The notes beneath the pieces were generated by a model. It made no database searches, had not been told where the DNA came from, and saw only the letters and a program-made list of their open reading frames with translations. A stretch of 64,000 nucleotides of DNA, from NCBI GenBank assembly GCA_019843655.1, contig JACDQD010000011.1, positions 9,280,604-9,344,603 of the forward strand, read 5' to 3'. Position 1 is the stretch's first letter. Every line of letters begins with the position of its first letter. The stretch is from Lethocerus indicus (Eukaryota > Arthropoda > Insecta > Hemiptera > Belostomatidae). Below are positions 24,198-35,745 of this stretch, one piece after another. A program made the translations under genes and the position numbers.

Positions 24198-24554
24198 TCA
24201 ACTATTACTAGTTATATATGGCGGTTGTTTGACTGGTTTGACTTGCTTCACTTGAAAAAGACGCCATCCAGTGATGGTACTTTCGACCTGTATCCGGTCT
24301 ACAGAGTCTCTAGGCCAGTGGCGTTTAAGCCGACGCGGGGGGGATAATGGATGGGTAAAAGAGGAAAGGGACTGAACGAGTGGGTTTGGATGTGGAGAGA
24401 GGCGGGAGTGGAGTTTAAGGAAGCGTGATTTTGCGACTTCGTCGACTGTTGGTATGTTGAGGTGATTATGGATTGTTTGGTTAGAAACGTACCAGGGAGC
24501 ATTAAGGATGGTACGAAGGACTTTTGATTGGAATCTCTGGATGCGGGCAATGTT
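24198..24554 (-). pseudogene. C-terminal fragment of Jockey-clade ORF2 (reverse transcriptase protein)
   Basis: About 119 codons remain of a protein that normally exceeds 800 residues and carries an endonuclease and a reverse transcriptase. What is left is the region after the reverse transcriptase domain. Motifs in order are ARIQRFQSKVLRTI, APWYVSN, IHNHLNIPTVDEV and LHSRLSPHPNPL, a string characteristic of Jockey-type elements. A basic segment with RRLKRHWPRD follows and then a stop. No catalytic residue is present, so it cannot work on its own. The first few apparent codons upstream (from an ATG at 24573-24575) come from U6-derived sequence; part of SKY could be shared by both, a possible microhomology at the junction. 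Confidence 0.9.
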
Positions 24555-24594
24555 GTACTTGCTTCGGCGGTACATATACTAAAATTGGAACGAT
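24555..24594 (+). pseudogene. U6 snRNA 5' fragment (first 40 nt)
   Basis: The sequence begins GTACTTGCTTCGG at what is nucleotide +1 of U6 and runs through CATATACTAAAATTGGAACG to GAT. This covers the 5' stem-loop and the highly conserved segment just before the ACAGAGA box, which is absent. One difference from the form I expect is G for A at 24569, in the stem-loop. The fragment lies on the strand opposite to the LINE, with its 5' end at the LINE junction and its truncated 3' end merging into the right target-site duplication. It lacks the catalytic core and 3' end, so it is not a functional gene. Confidence 0.88.
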
Positions 24595-24604
24595 TCATAC
24601 TATT

Positions 24605-25690
24605 AAACCGAAAATGTCAGAAAATTGTTTAATGATTCAAATTAAATAATATTAATCATTAAGTCACTAACTCGTGTATCTGTAGAAACGAATTGTTAGC
24701 TAATTTTCCAAGATCAGTGGTCCTATTTTGGGGTCGACTCGCTGTTGTCATCGCACTGACAAAAATTCACGGTGAAATAATACACGAGGCGCTTCCGTGG
24801 GACACGCACAGTTACGCGGCCATTTATAAAACACGGCACGATCCCGGCCCCCCGGGTGTACGCGCTAAGTCGCCCGAGGGTGCGTACTGAATCGACGCTA
24901 CGCCACTTCCGTACTGATCAAATAGGCGGATCAGAAAGTTACGCGCCACGAATTGAAATAGGCCCGGCTTTTATCCGGGAAGGGGACTTGTGTACGGACT
25001 GCAGCTGTAAAATTAATGGCCCCTCAAAGGCTGTGAGCAGAAAATTTCTGTGCATTTTTGATTTATGATGTGTAGTTAAAAAACATAGCGTAAACGCATT
25101 GGTAGTCTAAAATTGTTATAAATGGTCCTTGGAATACCTGGATTCTCTCTGTTGTTCGGCCTGTGATTAGTGTCAGAGTAAAGTCATAGAAAAATATTTT
25201 CTTCGTTTTTTGTTGTTGTCAGGCATGATTTGGAACCCGTTTTAGATTTATGGAGTGAAAAAATTAGCATATTGTTCCAGTTTTTCCTGGTCTTAAAAAA
25301 AAATTGTGATGTATCCGTGCCACGTCTGCAATGTTGAATGTTATCACTGATCAGTATTGGTCGCAATACACAATTAAAAATATACCTGTTATCCCCGTAT
25401 AGTTATATTTATAAGTGACCCCCAAGTAGAGCTGGCTAGAGGAACAATTGGCCGCAGCTAGTTGGGGACGCGGCGCTTTTGTCCCCACAATTGAGGAGGC
25501 TCAATTGTATTCAATTAGAATTATTATTCATAACCGTAAATTTAATGTATAATAAACCATGGGGCGAAACAGCGCCCACGGGTTGTCGCAATGAATGCCG
25601 CGGTATCAGATCGCATACCGGCGGCATTGCTCCAACCATTGTCGCGGCTCCAGTCCTCCTATCCGTGATAAGGATAAGCGCTTTTAAGTC
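24605..25690. other. Mixed sequence with GC-rich block (about 24740-24980)
   Basis: No gene recognised. Open frames at 24693-24890 and 24856-25068 overlap in different frames within the GC-rich part and show no motif. Confidence 0.5.
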
Positions 25691-25835
25691 CAGAATACCT
25701 GTGCGAGTGTCTGGAATACCGTAGTTTTCTCGATCTTCCGTCTCCTCTCGCTGGTTCAACGAGCCATGAAACCGGTCTAGCGAAAGACTAAAGCGGCGAC
25801 GGGGAGACAGAAGGTCGAGGAAACTACGTAACTCT
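25691..25835. mobile_element. Foldback element FB1, short member
   Basis: Left arm 25713-25750 (GAATACCGTAG, then TTTTCTCGATCTTCCGTCTC) is inverted at 25796-25830 (GGGGAGACAGAAGGTCGAGG, AAACTACG). A central ACCGGTCTAGCGAAAGAC block is shared with the longer member at 60953-61249. A preceding GAATACCTGT...GCGAG segment (25692-25707) also has a counterpart there, so homology extends beyond the inverted arms. There is no coding capacity. It appears to be a MITE or foldback derivative of unknown superfamily. Confidence 0.75.
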
Positions 25836-28000
25836 TTTTTCGGATCCGAACGTTCCTGCCGTTCGTCGAACCCAACCAATTTTACAGCCTGTAATTAAAC
25901 GCAGTTGCGCTATGGTGTTCCCCCGACGTCCGATTACGGTATCGCGGCCAATTAGTGCTTGTCTAGGAACCATTAACTTGGAGTAGTCTGACGCTCTTCG
26001 GCAAGATTCTGATGCAAATTACCGTGCTCCCCCTAGACATCTTGTATACCTACCCAGTAATCAAATAGGGTATCCGGTGTAATTAAATAATTGAATCTGA
26101 TAACATGTTCGGCGAGACAAACCCATGCCTGTTTATAATTCCGTAGGTAACCGTTCGGGGTCCTTCGAAGGACAAAATCAATTAAATGCCATTTCTTATA
26201 ATGACCGTGCTCGATTTCCTTTGACCTTTTTTTTATCATCTCCAATGTCCTTATACCTACTTCAGCGGAATTATAAATATTTATGAAATATTTTAAAATA
26301 ATATAGTATTGTAAACATTTTCAGTTGGTAGCCAACCATACTTCGCCACTATCTAATTCCCCAAAATGACGTTCTAACTTACATCAAATAAATGAATGTA
26401 GATAGAAAATGGCATTAGCGATGATATTCTTTCCTCCAAGATCCAGTCTTTAGAACTCTTACACAACTACTACCACTTGTTAATACTACAATAGACCGGT
26501 TTTGGCTTCTCACTTTATACTTCTGCAGTTAATAATACAGTGAGTTACTTATTCAAGTCGTCTACCGATAAAGCATCCCGTTCATTCTGAAACTTGTGTA
26601 TATTGCGGAAATACTACTGAAGGTTGCGTGACGCCGAAACTTCCGTTGCATAGGACAGACCATGGATTTTACAACGCGATTCCAAACTCTCTCATACCCC
26701 ACCAAAATATTTTATACTAATGGCGCCTGCTGAAAGCCGCTTCGTTTCACCGGCGAGCGGGGACTGAAGCCAAATTGGATCTGAAAAATATCGATCTAGA
26801 GACCGGTTTTCGAGTCTGGCCTGATCGCCAGACCGGGGAATGGCTCGATTCCAACTTCGCGTTTCAACTTTGGGAGCGGGGCGAAAATCGGCTAGACAAA
26901 CTGGAGGGACTCGTCTGGGGATTATTTATGCCTTGGGGATGCGGGCGCTACCCGTCCCCAGCCCCCGTAGCCTATAATATGTATCGTTAGGGGGGAAAAA
27001 CCCGTTTTTGTCCATAATTTGTTTCAGTTTATGTGAACCTCCTTGTTAGGAGAGCGGCATTATAGTCAGTTCTCGTCCAGATCTTTAATATACTATCGGC
27101 TTTAGTGTCCTCAGAAGATTTTTTGGCCTTGACGATAGAACTGACTGACTGTTGTTTTTTAGTAGTCTGAACGACATAATAGTTCAATTGGAATTTTAGT
27201 TAGGAAACGAACCTATACGAGGGTGAAGGAGCGAAACATTGTTTTATAAACAACAATTAATGGAATGAAAATGTAATTTTCATAGTCCTCAGAATTGGTA
27301 TCGATTCCATCAGAGAATAACCTCGTTATTACGGTGTTTAAACCTCGTTACGTGTTATCTGTTTTAACTCTCCTCTTCATGAATTTTACTTTTTTATTTT
27401 ACTTTTTTTTGTGAAACATTTCGCACCATTGCGTATCAAAAGACTTCCTGTCAGCTGGAAACGACCTAGTTCTGTAATTAGTTTTCCTCATCACGGTGAG
27501 AAATATTAAGTCATATCACTGTACTTCATAAACAAGAAATATATTTTTGAGCTCACCCGAACATGTACAATAGTAGTTTCAGTGATAATAGAAAATGATT
27601 AATTCATATAAATCGGTATTTCTGCAAATACATTTGTGCAAAGCGGATATTATCCCCAGCCTTAATTGCTGCTTGGACTCGGCCATGGACATTTGTTTGT
27701 AAGTTATAGTTTCAGTAGTAGGAAGTTAGACATTAACGCCCTGTGGTTAATTTATCTAGCATACAACGCGCGTTGCTAATTGCTCTTAATGAGAAAACGC
27801 CTCAATGTTTTTATAAAACATAGCGTTATATGAAACGTGTAATGGAGTATTGATTGATATAATAATGAAAGGTTATTATATTTTTTACGCCTCAAGGCGT
27901 CATGACCCGGAACAAACGCGGCCCGATGTCGGCAGGGCAGTTTAGATTATAGATTTTACATATCGCTTTTGTGCGCCATTCAAAAGGCGGAGTTCTTTAT
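25836..28000. other. Mixed sequence, nothing firmly identified
   Basis: A 70-codon minus-strand open frame (26033-26245) and a 71-codon + frame (26775-26990) are unrecognised. A short hairpin GTCTGGC...GCCAGAC lies near 26812-26832. TAGACCGGTTTTGGC at 26492-26506 matches a word in the FB1 arm, but its flanks do not. ACGCCT/AGGCGT arms lie near 27887-27900. Confidence 0.45.
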
Positions 28001-31000
28001 TCCGCGGCGGCTCCACGGACGTGCCACTTCCGATAACATCTCGGGGACCTCCCCGTCCCCCACGTCTTGAGGGAGGAACTTCGGAACCATCTGGTGAAAC
28101 ATCTCGGGAATTCCTCAGCGGAGATACGTCCCCGTGTAAATTCTTGTACCGGTGTTGTCCCCCATTGTCTTCCGGCAATATTACCGCGCTGGAATTCCGG
28201 CTTTTTAACTGGCCACACGTGTCCTGTTTATTCGTTTCGATACGCATTAATATAAATAAAATGATTACAAGAGATTAAAATTACATTATCATTTAGATAC
28301 TTTTCACTAAGTTATTCAGGATACTAGAGTACTATTTTCTTACATATTTGCTTAATTCTAACATTCCCAGAATAGTTTAGTTGACATAAAATACTCCCTG
28401 TGTCCGTCTGTCTCATTATTCTATTTTAAGGCCGTTGATGAAAACATTGTTCATAAACATGTTTAGATTGTGTTGATAAATCTTTATCCCACGGTTTTGC
28501 TTCGCTATTTCATTGAGCCGCGCCAAATTTTATAGGCGGATAAACAGATTGCGAGGTTGGGGGGAAAGCGTCCATTCGTCGCGAGGCAGTGAAAATGACG
28601 AATTGCCGTTTCCTTCCTGCGGTCCAACGGATTAACGTTTCGGAAAATAAGTCAGCGCCTCGGACGGACAAAGCGAACGCTGTTTTCGCCCTTTTCGGGG
28701 GGATAACATTTACAAAAATTAAAAACAATAGCTCAAAGTTGATTCCGTTGAATGCGTTTCGACCCATCCTCATTCGGTCCCGGCAGTCGTATTTTGGTCC
28801 ATTCTACAAAATAGCCAGAGGAAAATAGAAAAATTTCCCTTCTGATTTATTCCTAGAATATGCGTACTACCGTAAAAAATTCTCCCGACTTTAATGCTCC
28901 TTTATTGTATCTGAAATCGGGAGTGTAGTGTGGAGCTTGCAGTAGAAACCTCAAAGTAAAACACGTCCCTAAAGCCATCGTATATAATAATTTATAGTCG
29001 TTATATAATAATATAATATAAATATAAAAAAGACACATCGAATTCATGATACAGATAACGCATGTCATACGGAAAACACTCTACGGACTGCGAAATATCC
29101 GAAGTATATCTGTAGTTCCGCCGACGTTCGCAGAACGGTATTAAATATAGTATTAATTTTCTGTTATCATTGATTTCTTGTTGACAAGGATACATCCATT
29201 CCTTGTCTCTCACCTTGGACTACATTCAGATGAAAAAGTCATCTAACCGACCCACACAATTCTGCTCGAGCGCGCGAATGAGCGTAAATTAACCATCGAG
29301 TTTTATTTACCATTGTAACATACCGGCTTAGTTAAACCTATTGCCCATTTTCTAAATAAGCCGTAAACGACAAGATTAATGGGTAGAAACGTAGAAAGGC
29401 CTTGGCCTTATGCTTCTACTCTTCTATATTTTAACATACATATTTTGTAAAATGAAAATTTGCATGTTTTTCGTTAAAGAATTTATTTCGAATGGTTACA
29501 ACAAAATTACAAAAGTGTTCATTTTTATTTGGTTCGATATATCTTCTTTTTTTTTAATTCCTATTTGGAAACTTGACAAGCCTATTTTTTGGTTTCGACG
29601 GTTGTAATATTTTGACATGGCCTAAGTAATCGGCAGTGGTGAATCTGGGACGAGTGCCCGATGAGTGTGCGATATGGAAAACCGAATCAATTGCGGTCGT
29701 CACGTGATCGCTCCGAGTTTTAATTTCGCCGCTGTCTGATGCGTATACGTCGGCCCCGCTGATTGGTTTCCGCCCCCGACCCCTTCGCGACAGATTAACT
29801 GTCAACCGGTGGCGGACAGGTAGAGATTGAAGCCGGGTTTTTTGTTTTCCGGAAACCAGATCGGATTATCGACAGGTATTTGACATTCGCGGAAGAAAAG
29901 AGTTCGGATTAAGCTGTACTACGAAACGTTTGGTAAATCAAATTCCCTGGGGGTTATTACGACATTGGTTACTTGTTTCAGGACACTTTCTGCTAACTCT
30001 TGGCGTTATAAATTTGACTCTTGGCAGCTACCAATTATATATCCTATTAGCGCTATCGCCTACCTATGAATTCTCTATTGAGAGTGATGCGCCCCCATAA
30101 ATATAATAAATATTAATCTAGACAGGAAACTGTATTCTATACGTAATACATGCTTGTTTTTGGTCTAAATAGTAGTGTTTCCAACATATGCGGGTTATAT
30201 ATAATTTTTCAATAACCACATGTGTCCATACGAAGGCGGAGAAATCCTGTTGTCGAACGACCATCGCGGCCGGTTTCGTGCCCGTTCGGAAATTAATTGA
30301 CCGGGGTTTCGAATTGACTCGTCGAACGAAGGCACGTGGAACGGTAATCCGGTTCGCGATTATCTGTTCGGAATTCGTTTTTCGCGCCCAGAGAGCTGTG
30401 GACGTATCTTGAAATTCGATAGGACCCCGTGGCTCTTCTTGTTATTCTGCCGCTGGGCAATTAATGGGCGCCGATCCGACCCTGAGACAAAACCCGTCCG
30501 GTGGATTAACGGTTCTCACCTTTCGGGCTCCGGATGACCCCCTAGAACTTGCGCAACTGCTTTATTACGGCAGGGAAATCGATATATCCCTGTCAAGAAC
30601 AGTATCTATCTGACGCGTCGCCAAATACACAACGATATCCCAATTCAGAAATACATTCCGACCTTAAATTATTTGTTTCGAAGTATTTTTTACATTCCAC
30701 AGTAAAAATGGAGTGATACTGCACCACAGTCGACTAACGTTCTTAATGTGACCCATCAAGGTACATCGGAAACACATGTGATCGCTTTAAAATAATCCGT
30801 TTAATAGCAGTATATGAATAAAACCGTTGTGTATACACAATTAGACATTGTTCCCATTGACTCCAATTTGTGGCAGTGATATTTAATATTCCTTTTGTTC
30901 GTGTCCTCTCTTGTATTATTAGATACAAACAATTTGTATTGTAATATGTTACAAAATCTCCTTTTGAATCCACAAGTATACGTTAGGAAATATGGCATTT

Positions 31001-34000
31001 GTCGACGCTTAGTTTTATTGCAATGGGAGAAAAAAAGAAGAAGCCCAATGAATATTCCAATGATGGCGTCGAATTGATGAAATAAGATATGAACCACTTT
31101 TGCGAGACTAGGCTAAAAGAATACTCGACAAAAGAATATTCCCTAAAAAGGGAAAAACTGAAGGTCCCGTTCTCCGATGGCTCTGGAGAGACCTCCACCC
31201 CCTCCCTCGGGGCGAATGAGAAGAAGTTAATTGAGCGCTCGAAACGTCAATTAAACTTAATGCAGGTGATTGACGACGTTCCGGGTGATGTATTTATCGG
31301 CGGATAAGGGGGCGGGTTCTTCTCCCCCTCTGTAATTTTGCATTTTCTGCCGCAGTTTAATTGAACAGTTTTGACCGCGAAAAAATTGTGGTTTCTTTCA
31401 CCTCCTTAATAAACGCCGGGCCCCGCCAATGATTTATAATATGACAATTCTAGTTCATTTATATTACGGGCAGTATAAATTTGTTAGGCGGCCTCTTCAT
31501 GCCGCAGCCTATCTCTGTCGTATTTTAATTAATTTATGGTATCATTTATCCATTTATCAGAGTCAAATTCAGTCCAGTTACAGACTCTTGGCACGAAATA
31601 AAGTTAAGACTTTTTACTGTTATCTAACTGGGATATTACGGAATATTTTTATTGAAATTTATCATATAAAAAAATTCTTTATCTCACTATTGGAAACTGC
31701 TACTATCTCTCATCTTTGGATTAATTACAAGCTACCCGTCCTTAGATTTATAAATTTTTCAATTTTTTGTTCTGAAAGGTTTGTACTCCTCAAGTATCTG
31801 TGGGTCGATCGTGAAAATGAATTTATAGAATAAATTACAAACCTCGGTGAATGACGCATAAACTACTTCCTGGTTATTAATTAAAATCAATTAATTCATT
31901 ACATATCTGGTTGTCGAGAAACCAGAATCCAGTTCGTATCCAAGTATGCAGATCGAAAACCTAGGGACCTATAACTCTTCCCCCGTAGAGACTGATGGAG
32001 AGTTCGAGTTTCTGAATATATTTTCGAATCCCAAAACGGTCTCTCATCAATCTTGAACAACAAAATATTTTTTTCTCTCCCCTCCGTTTAAAAGGGGCCG
32101 ACGAAAAGCGCTAATATTTACGGCACCTCTCGACGCCTCTAATGGCGCTCCCGAAAATATCCCCGTCCCTCCCCGGTCCCCGGATCGCTTAATTCCGGCT
32201 GATGATTTATCAGGCAGCGTGCCTAATCACCGTTTGAACCTGATTTAAGGCGGGGGGGGGGGCATAATATTTTTAAACTGCAGGACCGCACGTGTGCAAT
32301 CTAATTTTCCCGAACACCAGGAGTCTCGGTTCGGTCACCTCGTGAATTTTCCTCGAGGTCCCAATTTGCAATCGAAGGTCGGGAGGGAGCCCCGGCTTTA
32401 AGTAACGACTTGAAATAGTGATTTACCTCGTCGGACTCCCGGCGTCCGTAGTAAGCGTTTATGCGTAAAAACCTCGCCAACTGCCGTACTCGGATGGCTA
32501 TATACGGTCATACCCTTGTAAACGCCGGGTCCATCTGAACGCTAATTTATTGCCGCTCGGATGTCCATTCGAACCTCGCTACAGGTATAAGAGAAGCACT
32601 AAAACACCTTCGCGGCGATGCTTCGGAAATTTTCTCGGTTCTTTTCAAGTGTCTATTAGTGGCAGCACTGGTCCTGCCGATGGTAGTCTCACATGCCCAA
32701 GCACCTCATTATATTACTAACCGAATGGTACTGAGGATGGTTGAATGCAAACGACGACTAATCTAGCTTAGGTCCAATTAAGTAATTGAGTACAGACTCT
32801 CAATTATTTAAGAACGAGTTAGGTAGAGGACAGTTCGTATATTTGCATCTTAGAAAATATCGATAGGCCTAACCGGTTAATATAATTCTTAAATCTATTA
32901 ATATTACACAACAATGTATGTTAGTTATAATGGATATAAAAATTTTAAATTTTAGATAATTATTTGGGAACAATAATAATAAAAATTAAAACAAAATTAT
33001 GATTGCGGGAATTCTAGGGAATGAAGTTTTAATGCTGACTCTAATGATACCGCCCACCGACGTTCGCCTGGGTGTTGGCCCTATCCAATTGGCTCCTATT
33101 AGAAGATACTCTAATCACTAATATCCAGCCCATAAATAAAGGTCTGGCGAATTTTTCCTTCGCCTCGACAGAAATCCAATTTAACCCTCAACACGGTTAT
33201 TTATAAAATTAGTCGACGCGAATAAAAGCGCTCTTTTTTTCTGGTCGGAATAAGAACTAGTAGGCAGTGATTAAGCGCTTCAGTTCAGTTTTCGCCCTTG
33301 TAGTTCGGCATTTAATTGGGATTCGAGCCCGCAGAAGCTCATGTTTATATTAGTTTTAATTTATTTGCTTACTATAATCATATGGTGATTTGAGCTGGTC
33401 TTCTTAATTTTTTTTGCACGAAAGAATCCTACACCATTTCAAGACGTTGTACTGGTTAATTATATGATACGTTGCTGTGCAAGTTGTAATATACGACCGC
33501 ACACTATAATTGTACCAAATGACCGCATGTCGCGTTCATCTGGTGAAATAAAATTACAATGGAAACAAAACAACTCGCTTCGAGGGAACGCAGTAACTTA
33601 TTTCTTGTGTAAACTAGTTCACCAAAATCCATGTTAATTATGCAATAAAAAAAGTTAAAAGCCTGTAATCTAAATGTTATTGTGTTTAACTATTTATGTT
33701 GCTTATTTTTTTCTACATTCCTTTAACAAATATTAGTTTTTTTTAGGAGGTATCTTAGGTAGGAGACGGCAGGTTATTAAGTAGACTATGAAAGTGATGT
33801 CTAAATTGATATTGTTAGGTTATTCTGACACTTTTCTCTAATCTAGCAGTAGTACCAACGAAAAATCCGCTCAAGATGATACATATCGGTTGTTATGTGT
33901 ACGGTAATGACGCATGTAATAGGATTCAAAATATCAGAAGCCCCCGGCCAATGAAAATGAAGCACTTATTGCAGGCCCAAGTATAACTTGACCTGTTACC

Positions 34001-34322
34001 GGTTCCGCCGGGGGGAGATGGCTTAACGAACGATACCCACTTCCCAATTTGCCGTTGGTCGTGTAATCATTCAAACTGCGTCTTACAGTTAGAATGATTC
34101 CGATCGTTCTTTCAATGACGGAGAACAGTGTGGATTTATTCTCGCCTTTGTCAGGCCATTGTCTCGTCTTTATTTGCTCCATTTCTTACATTTCGTACTT
34201 CTTCTAAGATAAATATTATGTGTTACGTTACATGGCACAATGGTATATGTGTATGTCACGCTCTCCAGACCGATTATTTGATCGAATCAAATTCCATATT
34301 TGTATATGATACCACAGTTGTC
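28001..34322. other. AT-rich sequence with GC-rich blocks, nothing firmly identified
   Basis: GC-rich blocks lie at about 28000-28200, 30230-30560, 31180-31320 and 32080-32540. A run of 11 G occurs at 32252-32262, and a 14-bp palindrome TTGTGTATACACAA at 30827-30840. The 134-codon frame at 31429-31833 is AT-rich and unrecognised. No RNA gene or repeat copy was seen. Confidence 0.45.
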
Positions 34323-34739
34323 TTAACCCTTTGGACTCGTATGTCGCTTATACGGCGATAATACATTTTACCTGACTATTTTGAACGGTACCATACATTA
34401 CAAAATTATAAAATATAATGTTTAATTTTTTGAAATAGCTTACTTATGTTTATTTAGCTTCAATCAATTTAGTAATAAATAAATGTATTTGGATAGGCGT
34501 TGTTATTTAAGGATTTTATTCCACACAGAATTTTATGTTCGAATCCGTATTTTTAGATTATTTCTTCAAATGAATTTCGCATTCATTTATAATACAAAAA
34601 TAAGTTATTCTAATTCAATACCTGAAATACTATAGAAATGTTTTCGTTTTGATAGAATGTGAAAAAATCCGAGTCGATAGATAACTTACTTAAATATTAA
34701 TACATTACAAGCAATTAATATACGAGTGTAAAGGGTTAT
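34323..34739. mobile_element. piggyBac-like MITE, 409 bp
   Basis: The body is 34327-34735. The left end CCCTTTGGACTCGTAT and the right end (reverse-complemented CCCTTTACACTCGTAT) match at 14 of 16 positions. The left end is preceded by TTAA (34323-34326) and the right end followed by TTAT (34736-34739), a TTAA duplication with one later change. A small TCGC...GCGA inverted repeat sits just inside the left end, like the subterminal hairpins of the 650-bp element at 18494, although the terminal sequences differ. The interior is AT-rich with no coding capacity. The superfamily is inferred from the TTAA site and the CCC-type ends. Confidence 0.8.
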
Positions 34740-35639
34740 AATTCGCCAGAGAAAACTCTGAAAACGCTGTAAATTGCTGAAGATGAAAAATATAGACACC
34801 GAGATGGAGCACTATAATATTTGTGCCTATGGGAGTATATATATGTAATACAATTGTGTGTATCCTCTATTATCAAATAAAATATCCCTTATCCTTCTCA
34901 AGTAGAGATGTCGGGCGGGTTAGTATTAGGGTTTTTGGTCGGGCGCGCCACCCACCCTTGTAATTGTGGCTTGGCCAACGCACAAAAAGCGGCCCAGTCT
35001 CCCATAATCCCGGGGTATTAACCGGATTAATTACGATCCCGAGTCGGCCCGCTGAACTGTCCCCGGGTCGGGATTAATCTGCCGTTTAGCCGGGCAGAAA
35101 CCCGTGTAGAACCTGAGCCGTAGTTAAGGGTTCCCGAGTGAAAAATCTTCACCGCCAACCCGGTTCTCATTTCACTCTGAGAAACAGGGTTCAAATTAGT
35201 TCCCCAAGATACTGTCCCTTTGCCCGGTCCCTGAACATAAATTTCACCTCAAGATACTGCTGCAGTTATCTCGCGTAGCTTTTCTTTCGGACATCCCCAA
35301 AAAATAAAAGATTTGAACTGGCGAAAAAACAAAACATTTGCCACCAGTAATAAAAAATATTTCACAAGATTGCCCTACAGAATTTCATTCTTTATATTAA
35401 TTTGGAATTAACAGTTGTAGTGTTATCGCAACGAAGTAATCACGATAGCGATTGTGGGAGGGAAGCTGACAAGTGTCTGTTATTCCTCGGGCTTAATGCG
35501 CTAACCTCCGCGACGTATTTTTCCAGCGGCCGTTTAAGGAGGCGTCCGCACCGTTCTGCAGGGAGGTCCGACCGTTTCCGGAAGGTGTCGGGCCGGTGGA
35601 TCGAGACGTTGTTGTTATGAGAGCCGGCCGAGTGAAAGG
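34740..35639. other. Mixed sequence with GC-rich block (about 34910-35130)
   Basis: No gene recognised. The GC-rich part has short inverted words (GATCCCGA and TCGGGATTAATC). The 72-codon frame at 35402-35620 is Arg/Ser-rich and lies in GC-rich sequence with no motif. Confidence 0.45.
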
Positions 35640-35745
35640 ATTTGTATAACGGTGAAGAACCCGACCGTAGTAGGAGGGGGCATTCAGGTCATTGTGGATT
35701 AGATGGAGGGCTCTACAGTGAAGGCACCGGCTCGAGTGGGCGTAG
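35640..35745 (-). pseudogene. Possible second, decayed Jockey-like ORF2 fragment
   Basis: Reading the minus strand gives LIHNDLNAPS followed by a short stretch containing LHRYTN. This resembles the IH-DL-IP segment that in Jockey-type proteins follows the APWYV motif and is seen intact at 24198-24554. Roughly 16 of 23 bases match that copy across this segment and then similarity falls off. There is no APWYV or HPNPL motif nearby. It may be a very old fragment or chance. Confidence 0.25.

Larger units (their letters stand above)
24160..24604 (-). mobile_element. 5'-truncated Jockey-like LINE with an inverted U6 snRNA fragment, inside one target-site duplication
   Basis: The insertion is flanked by ATTCTTACTATT (24160-24171) and ATTCATACTATT (24593-24604), an 11/12 match taken as the target-site duplication. 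Reading the minus strand, the U6 piece (antisense) is followed by LINE coding sequence, a stop at 24198-24200, a short 3' tail with AATAAA-like words, and A-rich sequence abutting the left duplication. A 5'-truncated 3' end with an A-rich tail and a variable-length duplication is typical of target-primed reverse transcription by non-LTR elements. The open frame is uninterrupted, so the copy is probably fairly young. No autonomous parent is visible in the window. Confidence 0.85.

Noticed and set aside
24299..24598. 99-codon minus-strand frame overlapping the LINE fragment
   Set aside because: It is an out-of-frame shadow of the Jockey-type coding frame.
26033..26245. 70-codon minus-strand frame with several Trp and His
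   Set aside because: Unrecognised and short, with no splice sites that would make it an exon.
26492..26506. TAGACCGGTTTTGGC, matching the FB1 arm
   Set aside because: The match is limited to 15 bases. Neither flank aligns with the foldback family.
31429..31833. 134-codon open frame with many aromatic residues
   Set aside because: It is AT-rich and Ile/Tyr/Leu-heavy with no convincing membrane-protein family pattern. I could not support a function.
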